DNA of 64,000 nt from an uncultured Prevotellaceae bacterium (GTDB taxonomy: Bacteria > Bacteroidota > Bacteroidia > Bacteroidales > Bacteroidaceae), in NCBI GenBank assembly GCA_902799765.1, contig CADCBZ010000013.1, positions 1 through 64,000 on the forward strand, given 5' to 3'. This document shows positions 18,967 through 26,798 of this stretch, piece after piece. The stretch's first letter is position 1. Each line of letters starts with the position of its first letter. The translations under genes were made by a program, and so were the position numbers. The notes below the pieces were generated by a model. It worked only from the letters and a program-made list of their open reading frames with translations, did not search any database and was not told where the DNA came from.

Positions 18967-20161
18967 ATTCCTTTGCCATTAGTTTGTTATTCAGATAAGT
19001 CTCTACATCCTTGTCGCCACGTCCGCTAACAGTCAGCACCACCACGTCTGTGGGTTTGAAGGTGAGTTTCTTCAGTGCGGCGATGGCATGTGCCGACTCG
19101 ATGGCAGGGATGATACCCTCCATACGTGTCAGTTCGTAACCACCGTAGATAGCCTCGTCATCGTTGATGCTCAGCACTTCCGTACGCCCTTTCTTGGCCA
19201 TGTTGCAGTGCATTGGCCCAACACCAGGATAGTCCAGTCCTGCAGAGATGGTGAAGGCTTCCTCTATCTGTCCGTCTTCGTTCTGCATCACTAGCATCTT
19301 GGCACCATGTAGGATACCCGTTGTGCCTTTATGGATGGTGGCAGCAGTGTGGTTGGTCTCCCAACCATGTCCGCCAGCCTCTGCCAAAACAATCTTCACG
19401 CGCTCGTCGTTCACATAGTGGTAGATGGTACCTGCAGCATTAGAGCCACCACCGATACAGGCGATGAGGTAATCGGGATAATCGCGTCCGATCTTCTCCT
19501 CAAGCTGCCATTTGATCTCTTCAGAAATCACACTCTGCATCTTGGCCACCAGGTCGGGGTAGGGGTGTGGACCCATGGTAGAGCCTACGATGTAGAAAGT
19601 GTCGGCGGGATGACAGCACCAGTCACGGATGGCCTCAGAGCAGGCATCGCTCAGTGTCATGTTCCCTGTCCTTACAGGATGCACCTCTGCCCCCAGCATC
19701 TTCATACGTTCCACGTTGGTGTGCTGGCGCTCCACATCGGTGGCACCCATAAACACTTCGCACTTCATGTTCATTAGGGCGCAGACTGTTGCGGTGGCTA
19801 CACCATGCTGCCCTGCACCAGTCTCGGCGATGATACGGGTCTTACCCATCTGCTTGGCGAGCAGGATCTGTCCGATGGTGTTGTTAATCTTGTGTGCGCC
19901 TGTGTGGTTCAGGTCTTCACGTTTCAGATAGAGCTGACAGCCATAGTGCTCACTCATCCTTTTGGCAAAGTAGAGGGGAGAAGGACGACCTACATAGTCC
20001 TTCAGGAGTGCGTGATACGCTTCTTTAAACTCTGCCGACTCGATGATGGGCAGATAAGCCTCCTGCAGATCGTGTACGCACTTGTAGAGTATCTCAGGCA
20101 CGTAGGCACCTCCGAATTCTCCGTAAAAACCTCTTTCATCTACAAAATAGTTCTCTTTCAT
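18953..20161 (-). CDS. trpB: Tryptophan synthase beta chain
   Basis: 402 aa PLP enzyme with the cofactor Lys91 in LNHTGAHKINN and the phosphate loop GGGSNAAG. Joins indole and serine. First structural gene of the trp operon, about 115 nt after the leader peptide and 31 nt after the attenuator hairpin, so it is the first gene controlled by attenuation. Confidence 0.97.
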   Translation of the reverse strand: MKENYFVDERGFYGEFGGAYVPEILYKCVHDLQEAYLPIIESAEFKEAYHALLKDYVGRPSPLYFAKRMSEHYGCQLYLKREDLNHTGAHKINNTIGQILLAKQMGKTRIIAETGAGQHGVATATVCALMNMKCEVFMGATDVERQHTNVERMKMLGAEVHPVRTGNMTLSDACSEAIRDWCCHPADTFYIVGSTMGPHPYPDLVAKMQSVISEEIKWQLEEKIGRDYPDYLIACIGGGSNAAGTIYHYVNDERVKIVLAEAGGHGWETNHTAATIHKGTTGILHGAKMLVMQNEDGQIEEAFTISAGLDYPGVGPMHCNMAKKGRTEVLSINDDEAIYGGYELTRMEGIIPAIESAHAIAALKKLTFKPTDVVVLTVSGRGDKDVETYLNNKLMAKEYGNF

Positions 20162-20192
20162 TTTATGATATTGTTTTTGTGATTCCTTTATG

Positions 20193-20222
20193 AAAAAAGA
20201 CTCGCCGCTGTCGCGACGAGCC
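20193..20222 (-). terminator. trp attenuator (terminator hairpin of the leader RNA)
   Basis: On the minus strand: CTCGTCGC (20220-20213), GACA loop, GCGGCGAG (20208-20201), extended by two base pairs, then TCTTTTTT. The stem has a G-U pair. Its left arm shares TCGCGAC (20216-20210) with a competing partner, GTCGCGAG at 20272-20265, which is placed right after the leader peptide stop codon and can form an antiterminator. Confidence 0.88.
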
Positions 20223-20264
20223 TTCTTCTATCTTCTGTTTGAATGATAACAAATGGCTAAGTGC

Positions 20265-20272
20265 CTCGCGAC
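20265..20272 (-). promoter_or_regulatory. Antiterminator strand of the trp leader
   Basis: GTCGCGAG can pair with TCGCGAC in the terminator left arm (7 bp), or alternatively with CTCGAGA (20286-20280) inside the last leader codons (6 of 7 bases). This gives the 1:2, 2:3 and 3:4 arrangement of a classic amino-acid attenuator. Confidence 0.75.
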
Positions 20273-20276
20273 TATT

Positions 20277-20324
20277 TTAATCTCGAGTACGCCACCACCA
20301 AATGTTATACATACAATTGTTCAT
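20277..20324 (-). CDS. trpL: trp operon leader peptide
   Basis: 15 codons: MNNCMYNIWWWRTRD. Three consecutive Trp codons (TGG x3, residues 9-11) lie just before the RNA strand that would pair with the antiterminator strand. Starts about 20 nt after the predicted transcription start. A ribosome stalled on the Trp codons would cover strand 1 and let strands 2 and 3 pair, which prevents termination. Weinberg et al. described a Bacteroid-trp RNA motif in this position, and this element may be a member. Too short for usual gene callers. Confidence 0.88.
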   Translation of the reverse strand: MNNCMYNIWWWRTRD

Positions 20325-20349
20325 ATTGTCTTTTTTAAGTTTCTGGGTG

Positions 20350-20380
20350 CAAAGTTAAGCATTATTTTCTTACTACCAAA
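20350..20380 (-). promoter_or_regulatory. trp operon promoter
   Basis: Minus strand: TTTG (20380-20377), 19 bp, TAACTTTG (20357-20350). Full consensus. Predicted start near 20344, giving a leader RNA of about 180 nt before trpB. Confidence 0.88.
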
Positions 20381-20396
20381 TTTTTCGGCCTCTTTT

Positions 20397-20428
20397 TTTG
20401 ATAAAATGAAAGAAAAAGTGTAATTTTG
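20397..20428 (+). promoter_or_regulatory. Promoter of the hotdog thioesterase gene
   Basis: TTTG (20397-20400), 20 bp, TAATTTTG (20421-20428). Divergent from the trp promoter; the two -33 boxes are 16 bp apart. Confidence 0.8.
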
Positions 20429-20449
20429 CCGACGATTTATCGTAAAACT

Positions 20450-20863
20450 ATGACTTTAAAAGACTTTTTATCACAAAATGACCGTTTTGCCGCCAATAGC
20501 GGTTGTATATTAAAAGAGGTTCGCGAGGGCTATGCCCGTGCAGAAATGGTTGTCACGTCAGAACACCTGAATGCTGGTGGTGTCTGTCAGGGTGGAGCTT
20601 ATTTCACGCTGGCTGATATCGCCTTGGCTGCTGCCATGAACAGTCGGGGGACACTCACCTTCGGCATCGAGAACAATATCGTGTTCTTGCATAGTGCTAA
20701 GGCTGGCGATACTCTTATCGCAGAAGCCACCGAGGTGTTCAACCATCACAAGATTCCCTATGTTGATGTGCGAATTACCAATCAGCAGGGCGAACTCTGC
20801 TGTGTCGTAACAGGGATGGCATACAGAAAAGCCGCCGATCTTCCGATCGACGGCTTGGAATAA
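20450..20863 (+). CDS. PaaI-family hotdog-fold acyl-CoA thioesterase
   Basis: 137 aa. The start at 20450 was chosen because a possible TTG at 20426 lies inside the -7 box. The segment NAGGVCQGGAYFTLADIALAAAM holds the hotdog helix with the Asp used by PaaI-type thioesterases. It hydrolyses acyl-CoA esters; the substrate is unknown. In PaaI proteins it can be phenylacetyl-CoA, but nothing nearby supports that pathway. Single gene. Confidence 0.85.
   Translation: MTLKDFLSQNDRFAANSGCILKEVREGYARAEMVVTSEHLNAGGVCQGGAYFTLADIALAAAMNSRGTLTFGIENNIVFLHSAKAGDTLIAEATEVFNHHKIPYVDVRITNQQGELCCVVTGMAYRKAADLPIDGLE
20826..20856 (-). terminator. Terminator of the ROK gene inside the thioesterase 3' end
   Basis: 12-bp stem with one mismatch (20829-20840 with 20845-20856, TTCC loop), followed on the minus strand by TTTTC. 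It lies within the coding end of the opposite gene. Confidence 0.65.
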
Positions 20864-20879
20864 TCTGTGTGATGTCGGC

Positions 20880-21869
20880 TTACTGGATCTCCCAGCCGAT
20901 AGCTGAGGCACCCAGTACAGCTGCAGATGCACCGTCGAGACCACTCACCAGGAACTGAGCTTTGTTCTTGAAGATGTTCATCACGTGGTTGTTGTATGCC
21001 TCGCGGATGGGTTTCATGATCAGCTCACCGGCCTTTACCATACCTCCGAAGAAGATGAATGCCTCAGGTGAAGAGAAGGCTGCAAAGTCGGCACAAGCCT
21101 CACCCAGCATCTTGCCAGTGAACTCATAGATCTCCTTTGCCAACTCGTCGCCCTTACCTGCGGCAATCGATACGTCAAGTGAGGTGATCTTCTCTGGATC
21201 CAACTCGCGGAGCAGACTCGGACGGTCTGTCTTTGAAAGCATCTCACGTGCCGTACGAGCTACACCAGTAGCTGAGCAGTAACACTCCAGACAACCTGTG
21301 CGTCCACAACCACAAATACGACCTTCCTCACCGCGAACCATTGTTACGTGGCCCAGCTCACCAGCGAAACCATCATGTCCGTATAGCAGCTGACCGTTTA
21401 CCACGATACCAGAACCTACGCCTGTACCGAGGGTGATCACGATGAAGTTCTTCATACCACGAGCCACACCATAAACCATCTCACCGATGGCAGCCGCGTT
21501 GGCATCATTTGTCAGGGCTACAGGGATGTTGTTCAGGCGCTCGCTGAACAGTTTTGCCAAAGGCACTACGCCGTTTTTCGCCCAAGCCAAGTTGGGGGCA
21601 AACTCAATCGTTCCATTATAATAGTTACCATTGGGAGCACCGATACCCATTGCCTTGATCTTTTCGATACCACCTACCTGATCGATGATGACCTGCAGGG
21701 CCTCTACACAGGCATCTACATAGTCTTCCACCTTCTCATAGCCACCAGTCTTAATGGCTGTTGTGGCTTTGATCTCTCCACGGGCATCTACGATGCCGAA
21801 TACGGAATTTGTTCCTCCCAGGTCTAAGCCGATCACATACGGCTTGATTGCTGCGTTTTGCTCGTTCAT
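20880..21869 (-). CDS. ROK-family glucokinase-type sugar kinase
   Basis: 329 aa. N-terminal ATP-binding GLDLGGTNSVFG, then GELGHVTM followed by the ROK zinc motif CGCGRTGCLECYC. No N-terminal helix-turn-helix, so a kinase rather than a NagC-type repressor. Phosphorylates glucose or a related hexose in the cytoplasm. Full length for the family. Single gene with its own promoter and terminator. Confidence 0.92.
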   Translation of the reverse strand: MNEQNAAIKPYVIGLDLGGTNSVFGIVDARGEIKATTAIKTGGYEKVEDYVDACVEALQVIIDQVGGIEKIKAMGIGAPNGNYYNGTIEFAPNLAWAKNGVVPLAKLFSERLNNIPVALTNDANAAAIGEMVYGVARGMKNFIVITLGTGVGSGIVVNGQLLYGHDGFAGELGHVTMVRGEEGRICGCGRTGCLECYCSATGVARTAREMLSKTDRPSLLRELDPEKITSLDVSIAAGKGDELAKEIYEFTGKMLGEACADFAAFSSPEAFIFFGGMVKAGELIMKPIREAYNNHVMNIFKNKAQFLVSGLDGASAAVLGASAIGWEIQ

Positions 21870-21927
21870 ATTAATTTCGGATTTATTATTTTATAATTGG
21901 AATTTCGATTGGTTTATTTTTCCCGTG

Positions 21928-21935
21928 CAAAATTA
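21928..21935 (-). promoter_or_regulatory. -7 element of the ROK kinase gene
   Basis: TAATTTTG on the minus strand, 59 bp before the start codon. No good -33 box; a weak TTGC lies at about the right distance. Confidence 0.55.
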
Positions 21936-21976
21936 CTAAATATTTCTCAAACTCGCAACATTTTCACATTTTTTGT

Positions 21977-22038
21977 GGGATTTAATTCTAGAACTTGTTA
22001 CATTTAAATGTAGCAATTGCTAGATTTAAATCTAGGAA
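21977..22038. repeat. Tandem 22-bp palindromic units
   Basis: Two adjacent 22-bp units (21995-22016 and 22017-22038) of the form TTGyTAsATTTAAATsTAGsAA, each almost wholly self-complementary, with perfect cores TACATTTAAATGTA (21999-22012) and CTAGATTTAAATCTAG (22020-22035). A degenerate third core (11 of 14 bases) sits exactly 22 bp earlier, at 21977-21990. The array lies between the divergent ROK and 22142 promoters. Confidence 0.85.
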
Positions 22039-22105
22039 AGATTTCTATTTTCTTGCAAATTATAACTTTTCTGGCTTTCTTGGCTTGTGGATGGATTATT
22101 TTTTG

Positions 22106-22113
22106 TATCTTTG
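22106..22113 (+). promoter_or_regulatory. -7 element of the 22142-30433 gene run
   Basis: TATCTTTG, 28 bp before the start codon. A CTTG lies 18 bp upstream as a poor -33 box. The nine genes that follow are closely spaced and could share this promoter. Confidence 0.65.
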
Positions 22114-22141
22114 CAGGCAGAATAGTAAAACGAAATAGAAA

Positions 22142-22519
22142 ATGATGAGAAAATTATTGTTTTTGTTTTTGATGTTGTGTTGTTGCTATGAGGCAAACGC
22201 AGGCGATTTGGATGGCAAGTACCTGTCTCAGAGTGGAGAGTTATTGTTCATATTCTCTGGTGATAGCTTGTATATTGACATCGCTCAAAGCCAACGAAAA
22301 GTCTCTGCGTTCAAACTTGTGAAGAATAGCGAAAATAAGAGTACCACCACCTTTAACGCTTTTGAGGCTTATCTGAAAGACGGCCGTGAGACTTACAGGG
22401 AGGTATTGATCAAGGTCACCAAGTTGGAGAATAAGAATTTTCTGCTAGAGTACTTCGGCAAGGATAAGGACCGTGAGTATAATTCCAACGAAAGATATAA
22501 TATTAAGCTGATCGATTAA
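22142..22519 (+). CDS. Small secreted protein of unknown function
   Basis: 125 aa with a signal peptide (MMRKLLFLFLMLCCCYEANA, cleavage near residue 20) and a beta-rich mature part starting GDLDGKYLSQ, which resembles small lipocalin-like or 'new domain' secreted proteins of Bacteroidota only in general pattern. Not recognised. A second ATG directly follows the first. It heads a run of + genes with no functional link that I can see. Confidence 0.7.
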   Translation: MMRKLLFLFLMLCCCYEANAGDLDGKYLSQSGELLFIFSGDSLYIDIAQSQRKVSAFKLVKNSENKSTTTFNAFEAYLKDGRETYREVLIKVTKLENKNFLLEYFGKDKDREYNSNERYNIKLID

Positions 22520-22540
22520 GCTCGCGAGGCGAGATGTAAG

Positions 22541-23206
22541 ATGCCGTTTCACGTACCAATAAACATATTGGATTTCATCTTCAAGGGGATGATGATTGGG
22601 GTAATTGCCAGTGCTCCAATGGGGCCTGTGGGTATCCTTTGTGTGCAGCGCACGCTGAATAAAGGACGTTGGTATGGGCTCGCCACAGGCATCGGCGCCT
22701 CTTTCAGTGATATTATCTATGCGGGGTTTGCAGGTTTCGGTATGTCGTTTGTGATGGATTTTATCACCAACGATCAGAATCGTTTCTATCTGCAGATAGT
22801 CGGTAGCGTGATGCTGCTCTGTTTTGGTCTCTATACCTATCGCTCGGATCCTACGAAGAAGATGCACCAGTCAGGACAACAGAAGGGAACACTTTGGTAT
22901 AACACGTGGACGGCATTCCTTGTGACCTTCTCTAACCCGCTGATTATCTTCCTCTTCCTGGCAATGTATGCCCAGTTCGCCTTCGTGTTGCCTGACCATC
23001 CGTTCGAGATGTTGGTAGGCTTTGCCAGTATCGTGGGTGGTGCACTGCTCTGGTGGTGGGGACTGACGTGGTTGGTGGATAAGATCCGTACTAAGTTCGA
23101 TACCTATGGTATCAAGCTGATCAATCAGATCATCGGTGTGGCAGTGATTATCGGATCAGTCATCATGTTGTTGGGTACGACAACGAACCTGGTTAGATTC
23201 TTTTGA
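22541..23206 (+). CDS. LysE/RhtB-family amino-acid exporter
   Basis: 221 aa, about six membrane segments. The N-terminal APMGPVGILCVQRTL matches the conserved LysE motif. Such proteins export amino acids or related metabolites through the inner membrane; the substrate is unknown. 21 bp after the preceding gene; its stop lies 2 bp before the next start. Confidence 0.85.
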   Translation: MPFHVPINILDFIFKGMMIGVIASAPMGPVGILCVQRTLNKGRWYGLATGIGASFSDIIYAGFAGFGMSFVMDFITNDQNRFYLQIVGSVMLLCFGLYTYRSDPTKKMHQSGQQKGTLWYNTWTAFLVTFSNPLIIFLFLAMYAQFAFVLPDHPFEMLVGFASIVGGALLWWWGLTWLVDKIRTKFDTYGIKLINQIIGVAVIIGSVIMLLGTTTNLVRFF

Positions 23207-23208
23207 TT

Positions 23209-23754
23209 ATGTTTATAGCACAGGAGTTAAGAAAGAAGAATATTGCAGAGTATCTGCTGTATATGTGGCAGGTAGAGGATACGATACGGGCGTTTGACTG
23301 CTCGCTGACACGTATCAAACGTGAGTATGTAGAGCGGTTTGACTATACCGAAGAACAGAAGGAAGAGGAGATCGACTGGTTTGGTAACCTCATTCGCATG
23401 ATGAATCAGGAGGGATGTCGCGAAAAAGGGCATCTGCAGATCAACAAGGTGACGCTTCAGATGCTGATAGAGTTGAATGACCAGCTGCTGCAGTCGTCGA
23501 AGTTCCCTTTCTATAATACGGAATACTACAAGGTGCTACCATTCATCGTGGAATTGCGTAATCGTGGGGCCAATAAGGAGGAGAACGAAATTGAAACGTG
23601 CTTCAATTCACTCTATGGCATGATGCTACTGCGCTTGCAGAAGAAGGAGATCTCACCAGATACTGCCCATGCTGTGAAGGAGATTTCCACGTTTATCGGC
23701 ATGTTGAGCGATTATTACAAGAAGGACAAAGAAGAAGGATTGAAATTTGAATGA
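23209..23754 (+). CDS. DUF4924-family protein
   Basis: 181 aa, helical, acidic, no signal or membrane segment. Matches my recollection of the Bacteroidales DUF4924 family (FIAQELRKKNIAEYLLYMWQ start). Function unknown. ATG at 23209 is preferred over an upstream TTG at 23203 that overlaps the LysE stop. Followed 3 bp later by rfbD. Confidence 0.8.
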   Translation: MFIAQELRKKNIAEYLLYMWQVEDTIRAFDCSLTRIKREYVERFDYTEEQKEEEIDWFGNLIRMMNQEGCREKGHLQINKVTLQMLIELNDQLLQSSKFPFYNTEYYKVLPFIVELRNRGANKEENEIETCFNSLYGMMLLRLQKKEISPDTAHAVKEISTFIGMLSDYYKKDKEEGLKFE

Positions 23755-23757
23755 TAT

Positions 23758-24612
23758 ATGAAGATATTAGTGACGGGCTGTAATGGCCAATTGGGAAACG
23801 AGATGCAGTTGCTGGAGGCTGAGCACCCCCAGCATACCTATTTTAATACGGATGTAGCTGAGTTGGATATCACCGATCAGGCGGCTGTAGAGGCTTTCGT
23901 CAGTGACAATGAGATTGACGGCATCGTGAACTGCGCCGCCTACACCGCTGTGGATAAGGCGGAGGAGAATCAGGAATTCTGCACAACCTTGAATACGGTG
24001 GCACCTGGTTATTTGGCTGCTGCAGTCGAGAAACGTGGTGGTTGGATGATTCAGATTTCAACAGACTACGTGTTTGACGGTACTAACCATACCCCTTATG
24101 TGGAGACGGATCCAGTTTGTCCCAACAGTACTTATGGTCGTACCAAACTGGCTGGTGAAGAAGCGGCCCAGAAGGCTTGTGCAAAGACGATGATCATTCG
24201 TACAGCCTGGCTTTATTCTACCTTTGGCAATAACTTCGTGAAGACTATGATCCGTCTTGGTAAAGAGCGTCCGGAATTAGGTGTAATCTTTGACCAGATT
24301 GGCACACCGACGTATGCGCGCGACTTGGCGGTGGCCATTTTCGCAGCTATCGAACAGGGTGTAAAACCTGGTGCGTATCATTTTAGTAATGAGGGCGTTA
24401 TATCGTGGTATGACTTCACGAAAGCCATTCATCGTATTGCTGGTATCAAAGACTGTAAGGTGCGTCCGCTTCATACGGAGGAGTATCCCACACCCGCTAA
24501 CCGTCCGCACTACTCAGTGCTCGACAAGACAAAAATCAAGCAGACTTACGGTATCGAAGTACCTTATTGGGAAGAATCGCTTGCCGAGTGTATAAAGAAA
24601 TTGAAAGATTGA
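23758..24612 (+). CDS. rfbD: dTDP-4-dehydrorhamnose reductase
   Basis: 284 aa SDR enzyme: NAD(P)-binding GCNGQLGNEM, the STDYVFDG segment, and the YGRTKLAGE catalytic Tyr-Lys pair. Last step of dTDP-L-rhamnose synthesis. The first enzyme of the pathway, RfbA, is encoded 8 kb away on the other strand; rfbB and rfbC are not in the window. Confidence 0.95.
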   Translation: MKILVTGCNGQLGNEMQLLEAEHPQHTYFNTDVAELDITDQAAVEAFVSDNEIDGIVNCAAYTAVDKAEENQEFCTTLNTVAPGYLAAAVEKRGGWMIQISTDYVFDGTNHTPYVETDPVCPNSTYGRTKLAGEEAAQKACAKTMIIRTAWLYSTFGNNFVKTMIRLGKERPELGVIFDQIGTPTYARDLAVAIFAAIEQGVKPGAYHFSNEGVISWYDFTKAIHRIAGIKDCKVRPLHTEEYPTPANRPHYSVLDKTKIKQTYGIEVPYWEESLAECIKKLKD

Positions 24613-24627
24613 AAATAAGAAAGATTG

Positions 24628-26217
24628 ATGAATCAGGAAATTGACAGAAGAAGAACATTTGCGATTATATCGCACCCGGATGCGGGTAAGACGACACTGA
24701 CGGAGAAATTCCTGCTGTTCGGTGGACAGATACAGGTGGCTGGTGCCGTTAAGAACAATAAGATTAAGAAGACTGCCACATCCGACTGGATGGATATTGA
24801 GAAACAGCGCGGTATCTCGGTATCGACCTCTGTGATGGAGTTCGATTATACGCCTCAGGGTTCAGATATTGAATACAAGGTGAATATCCTTGATACCCCA
24901 GGTCACCAGGACTTTGCTGAGGATACCTTCCGTACGCTGACGGCTGTGGATTCGGCTATCATCGTGGTGGATGGCGCGAAAGGTGTGGAGACACAGACAA
25001 GAAAGCTGATGACGGTCTGCCGTATGCGTAAGACACCTGTGATCATCTTCATCAATAAGATGGATCGTGAGGGACGTGATCCCTTCGACCTGCTCGACGA
25101 ATTGGAACAGGAATTGGAGATCAAGGTGCGTCCGCTGTCTTGGCCTATTAATCAGGGCGCCAAGTTTAAGGGCGTGTATAACATCTACGAGCAGAAACTC
25201 GACCTTTTCACACCAGATAAGCAGCGTGTGACGGATAAGGTGGAAGTGGATATCGACAGTGAGGAACTCGACAAGCGGGTGGGCGAGGAGAATGCCGCCA
25301 AACTGCGTGAGGATCTGGAACTGGTGGATGGTGTCTATCCAGAGTTTGATGTGGAGACCTATCGTGCCGCTGAGGTGGCTCCTGTGTTCTTCGGTTCTGC
25401 CCTGAATAACTTCGGTGTGCAGGAGCTTTTGAACTGTTTTGTGGAGATTGCCCCCAGTCCTCGTCCTACGAAAGCTGAGGAGCGTGAGGTGGAACCTGAG
25501 GAGAAGAAGTTTACTGGCTTTATCTTCAAGATCACAGCCAATATCGATCCGAATCACCGCTCGTGTATCGCCTTCTGTAAGGTTTGTAGTGGTAAGTTCC
25601 AACGTAATCAGCCTTATCTGCATGTACGTCAGGGAAAGACGATGCGCTTCACCTCGCCTACACAGTTTATGGCACAGCGTAAGAGTACCATCGATGAGGC
25701 TTGGCCAGGCGATATCGTAGGCCTGCCGGATACAGGTGGTATTTTTAAGATTGGTGATACGCTGACAGAGGGTGAGCAGTTGCATTTTCGCGGTCTGCCC
25801 TCATTCTCACCAGAGCTGTTCAAGTATATCGAGAACGACGATCCGATGAAAGCAAAACAGCTTCAGAAAGGTATCGATCAGCTGATGGACGAAGGTGTGG
25901 CGCAGTTGTTTGTCAACCAGTTCAACAACCGTAAGATCATCGGTACTGTGGGTCAGTTGCAGTTTGAGGTGATCCAATATCGTCTGGAGAATGAGTACAA
26001 TGCCAAGTGTCGTTGGGAACCTGTGCATCTCTATAAGGCCTGTTGGATTGAGAGTGACGATGACGCTGAACTGGAGAACTTCAAGAAGCGCAAGTATCAG
26101 TATATGGCCAAGGATAAGGAGGGACGTGATGTGTTCCTCGCTGATTCGGGTTATGTGCTCTCTATGGCGCAGGAGGACTTCAAGCATATTAAGTTCCACT
26201 TCACAAGCGAATTCTGA
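24628..26217 (+). CDS. prfC: Peptide chain release factor 3
   Basis: 529 aa GTPase. P-loop [13 protein letters not shown], switch [22 protein letters not shown] motif, and an RF3 C-terminal domain. Recycles RF1/RF2 from the ribosome. ATG at 24628 preferred to a TTG 3 bp earlier. Its stop overlaps the next start by 1 nt. Confidence 0.96.
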   Translation: MNQEIDRRRTFAIISHPDAGKTTLTEKFLLFGGQIQVAGAVKNNKIKKTATSDWMDIEKQRGISVSTSVMEFDYTPQGSDIEYKVNILDTPGHQDFAEDTFRTLTAVDSAIIVVDGAKGVETQTRKLMTVCRMRKTPVIIFINKMDREGRDPFDLLDELEQELEIKVRPLSWPINQGAKFKGVYNIYEQKLDLFTPDKQRVTDKVEVDIDSEELDKRVGEENAAKLREDLELVDGVYPEFDVETYRAAEVAPVFFGSALNNFGVQELLNCFVEIAPSPRPTKAEEREVEPEEKKFTGFIFKITANIDPNHRSCIAFCKVCSGKFQRNQPYLHVRQGKTMRFTSPTQFMAQRKSTIDEAWPGDIVGLPDTGGIFKIGDTLTEGEQLHFRGLPSFSPELFKYIENDDPMKAKQLQKGIDQLMDEGVAQLFVNQFNNRKIIGTVGQLQFEVIQYRLENEYNAKCRWEPVHLYKACWIESDDDAELENFKKRKYQYMAKDKEGRDVFLADSGYVLSMAQEDFKHIKFHFTSEF

Positions 26218-26798
26218 TGACAAGAGAAGAAGATATCAAAAAGGCTGTTGAGACGATGCGCAAGGGTGGGGTGATACTCTATCCTACGGATACTGTATGG
26301 GGCATTGGCTGTGATGCGACGAATGCTGAGGCTGTGAAGCGTGTGTATGAGATTAAGCAGCGTGACGATTCGAAGGCTCTGATCTGTCTGGTGGATAGCG
26401 ATGCTCGAATGCAGCGCTATTTCAGAAATGTGCCTGATGTGGCTTGGCAGCTTGTGGATAGTCTGAAGGAAGGTGATGGTAAGCCGACGACGCTGATCCT
26501 TGATGGTGCCATCAACCTGGCTGATAACCTGATTGCCGAAGACGGCAGCGTGGGAATTCGTATCACGAACGAGCCTTTCTCTAAAGAACTCTGTTTCAGA
26601 TTCCAGAAGGCCATCGTCTCTACCTCTGCCAATATCAGTGGCGAGCCTGCCGCACAGAATTACTGCGATATTGATCCCAGAATTATTGAGGCTGTTGATT
26701 ATGTGTGTTGGAGTCGTCGTCAGGAGCATAAGCCTCATACACCTTCGAGCATCATCAAACTGAAAGAAAACGGCGAAGTAGAAATAATTAGGAAATAA
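26217..26798 (+). CDS. Sua5/YciO/YrdC-family threonylcarbamoyl-AMP synthase
   Basis: 193 aa. GGVILYPTDTVWGIGCDA and KPTTLIL with STSANISGEPA are the conserved YrdC features. In TsaC/Sua5 it makes threonylcarbamoyl-AMP for the t6A37 tRNA modification. YciO paralogues look alike, so the exact member is not certain. Overlaps prfC by 1 nt; the next gene starts directly after its stop. Confidence 0.88.
   Translation: MTREEDIKKAVETMRKGGVILYPTDTVWGIGCDATNAEAVKRVYEIKQRDDSKALICLVDSDARMQRYFRNVPDVAWQLVDSLKEGDGKPTTLILDGAINLADNLIAEDGSVGIRITNEPFSKELCFRFQKAIVSTSANISGEPAAQNYCDIDPRIIEAVDYVCWSRRQEHKPHTPSSIIKLKENGEVEIIRK

Noticed and set aside
24862-25785. Long open frame (307 codons) on the minus strand
   Set aside because: Antisense to prfC; His/Leu/Thr-rich translation typical of a shadow frame, no domain.
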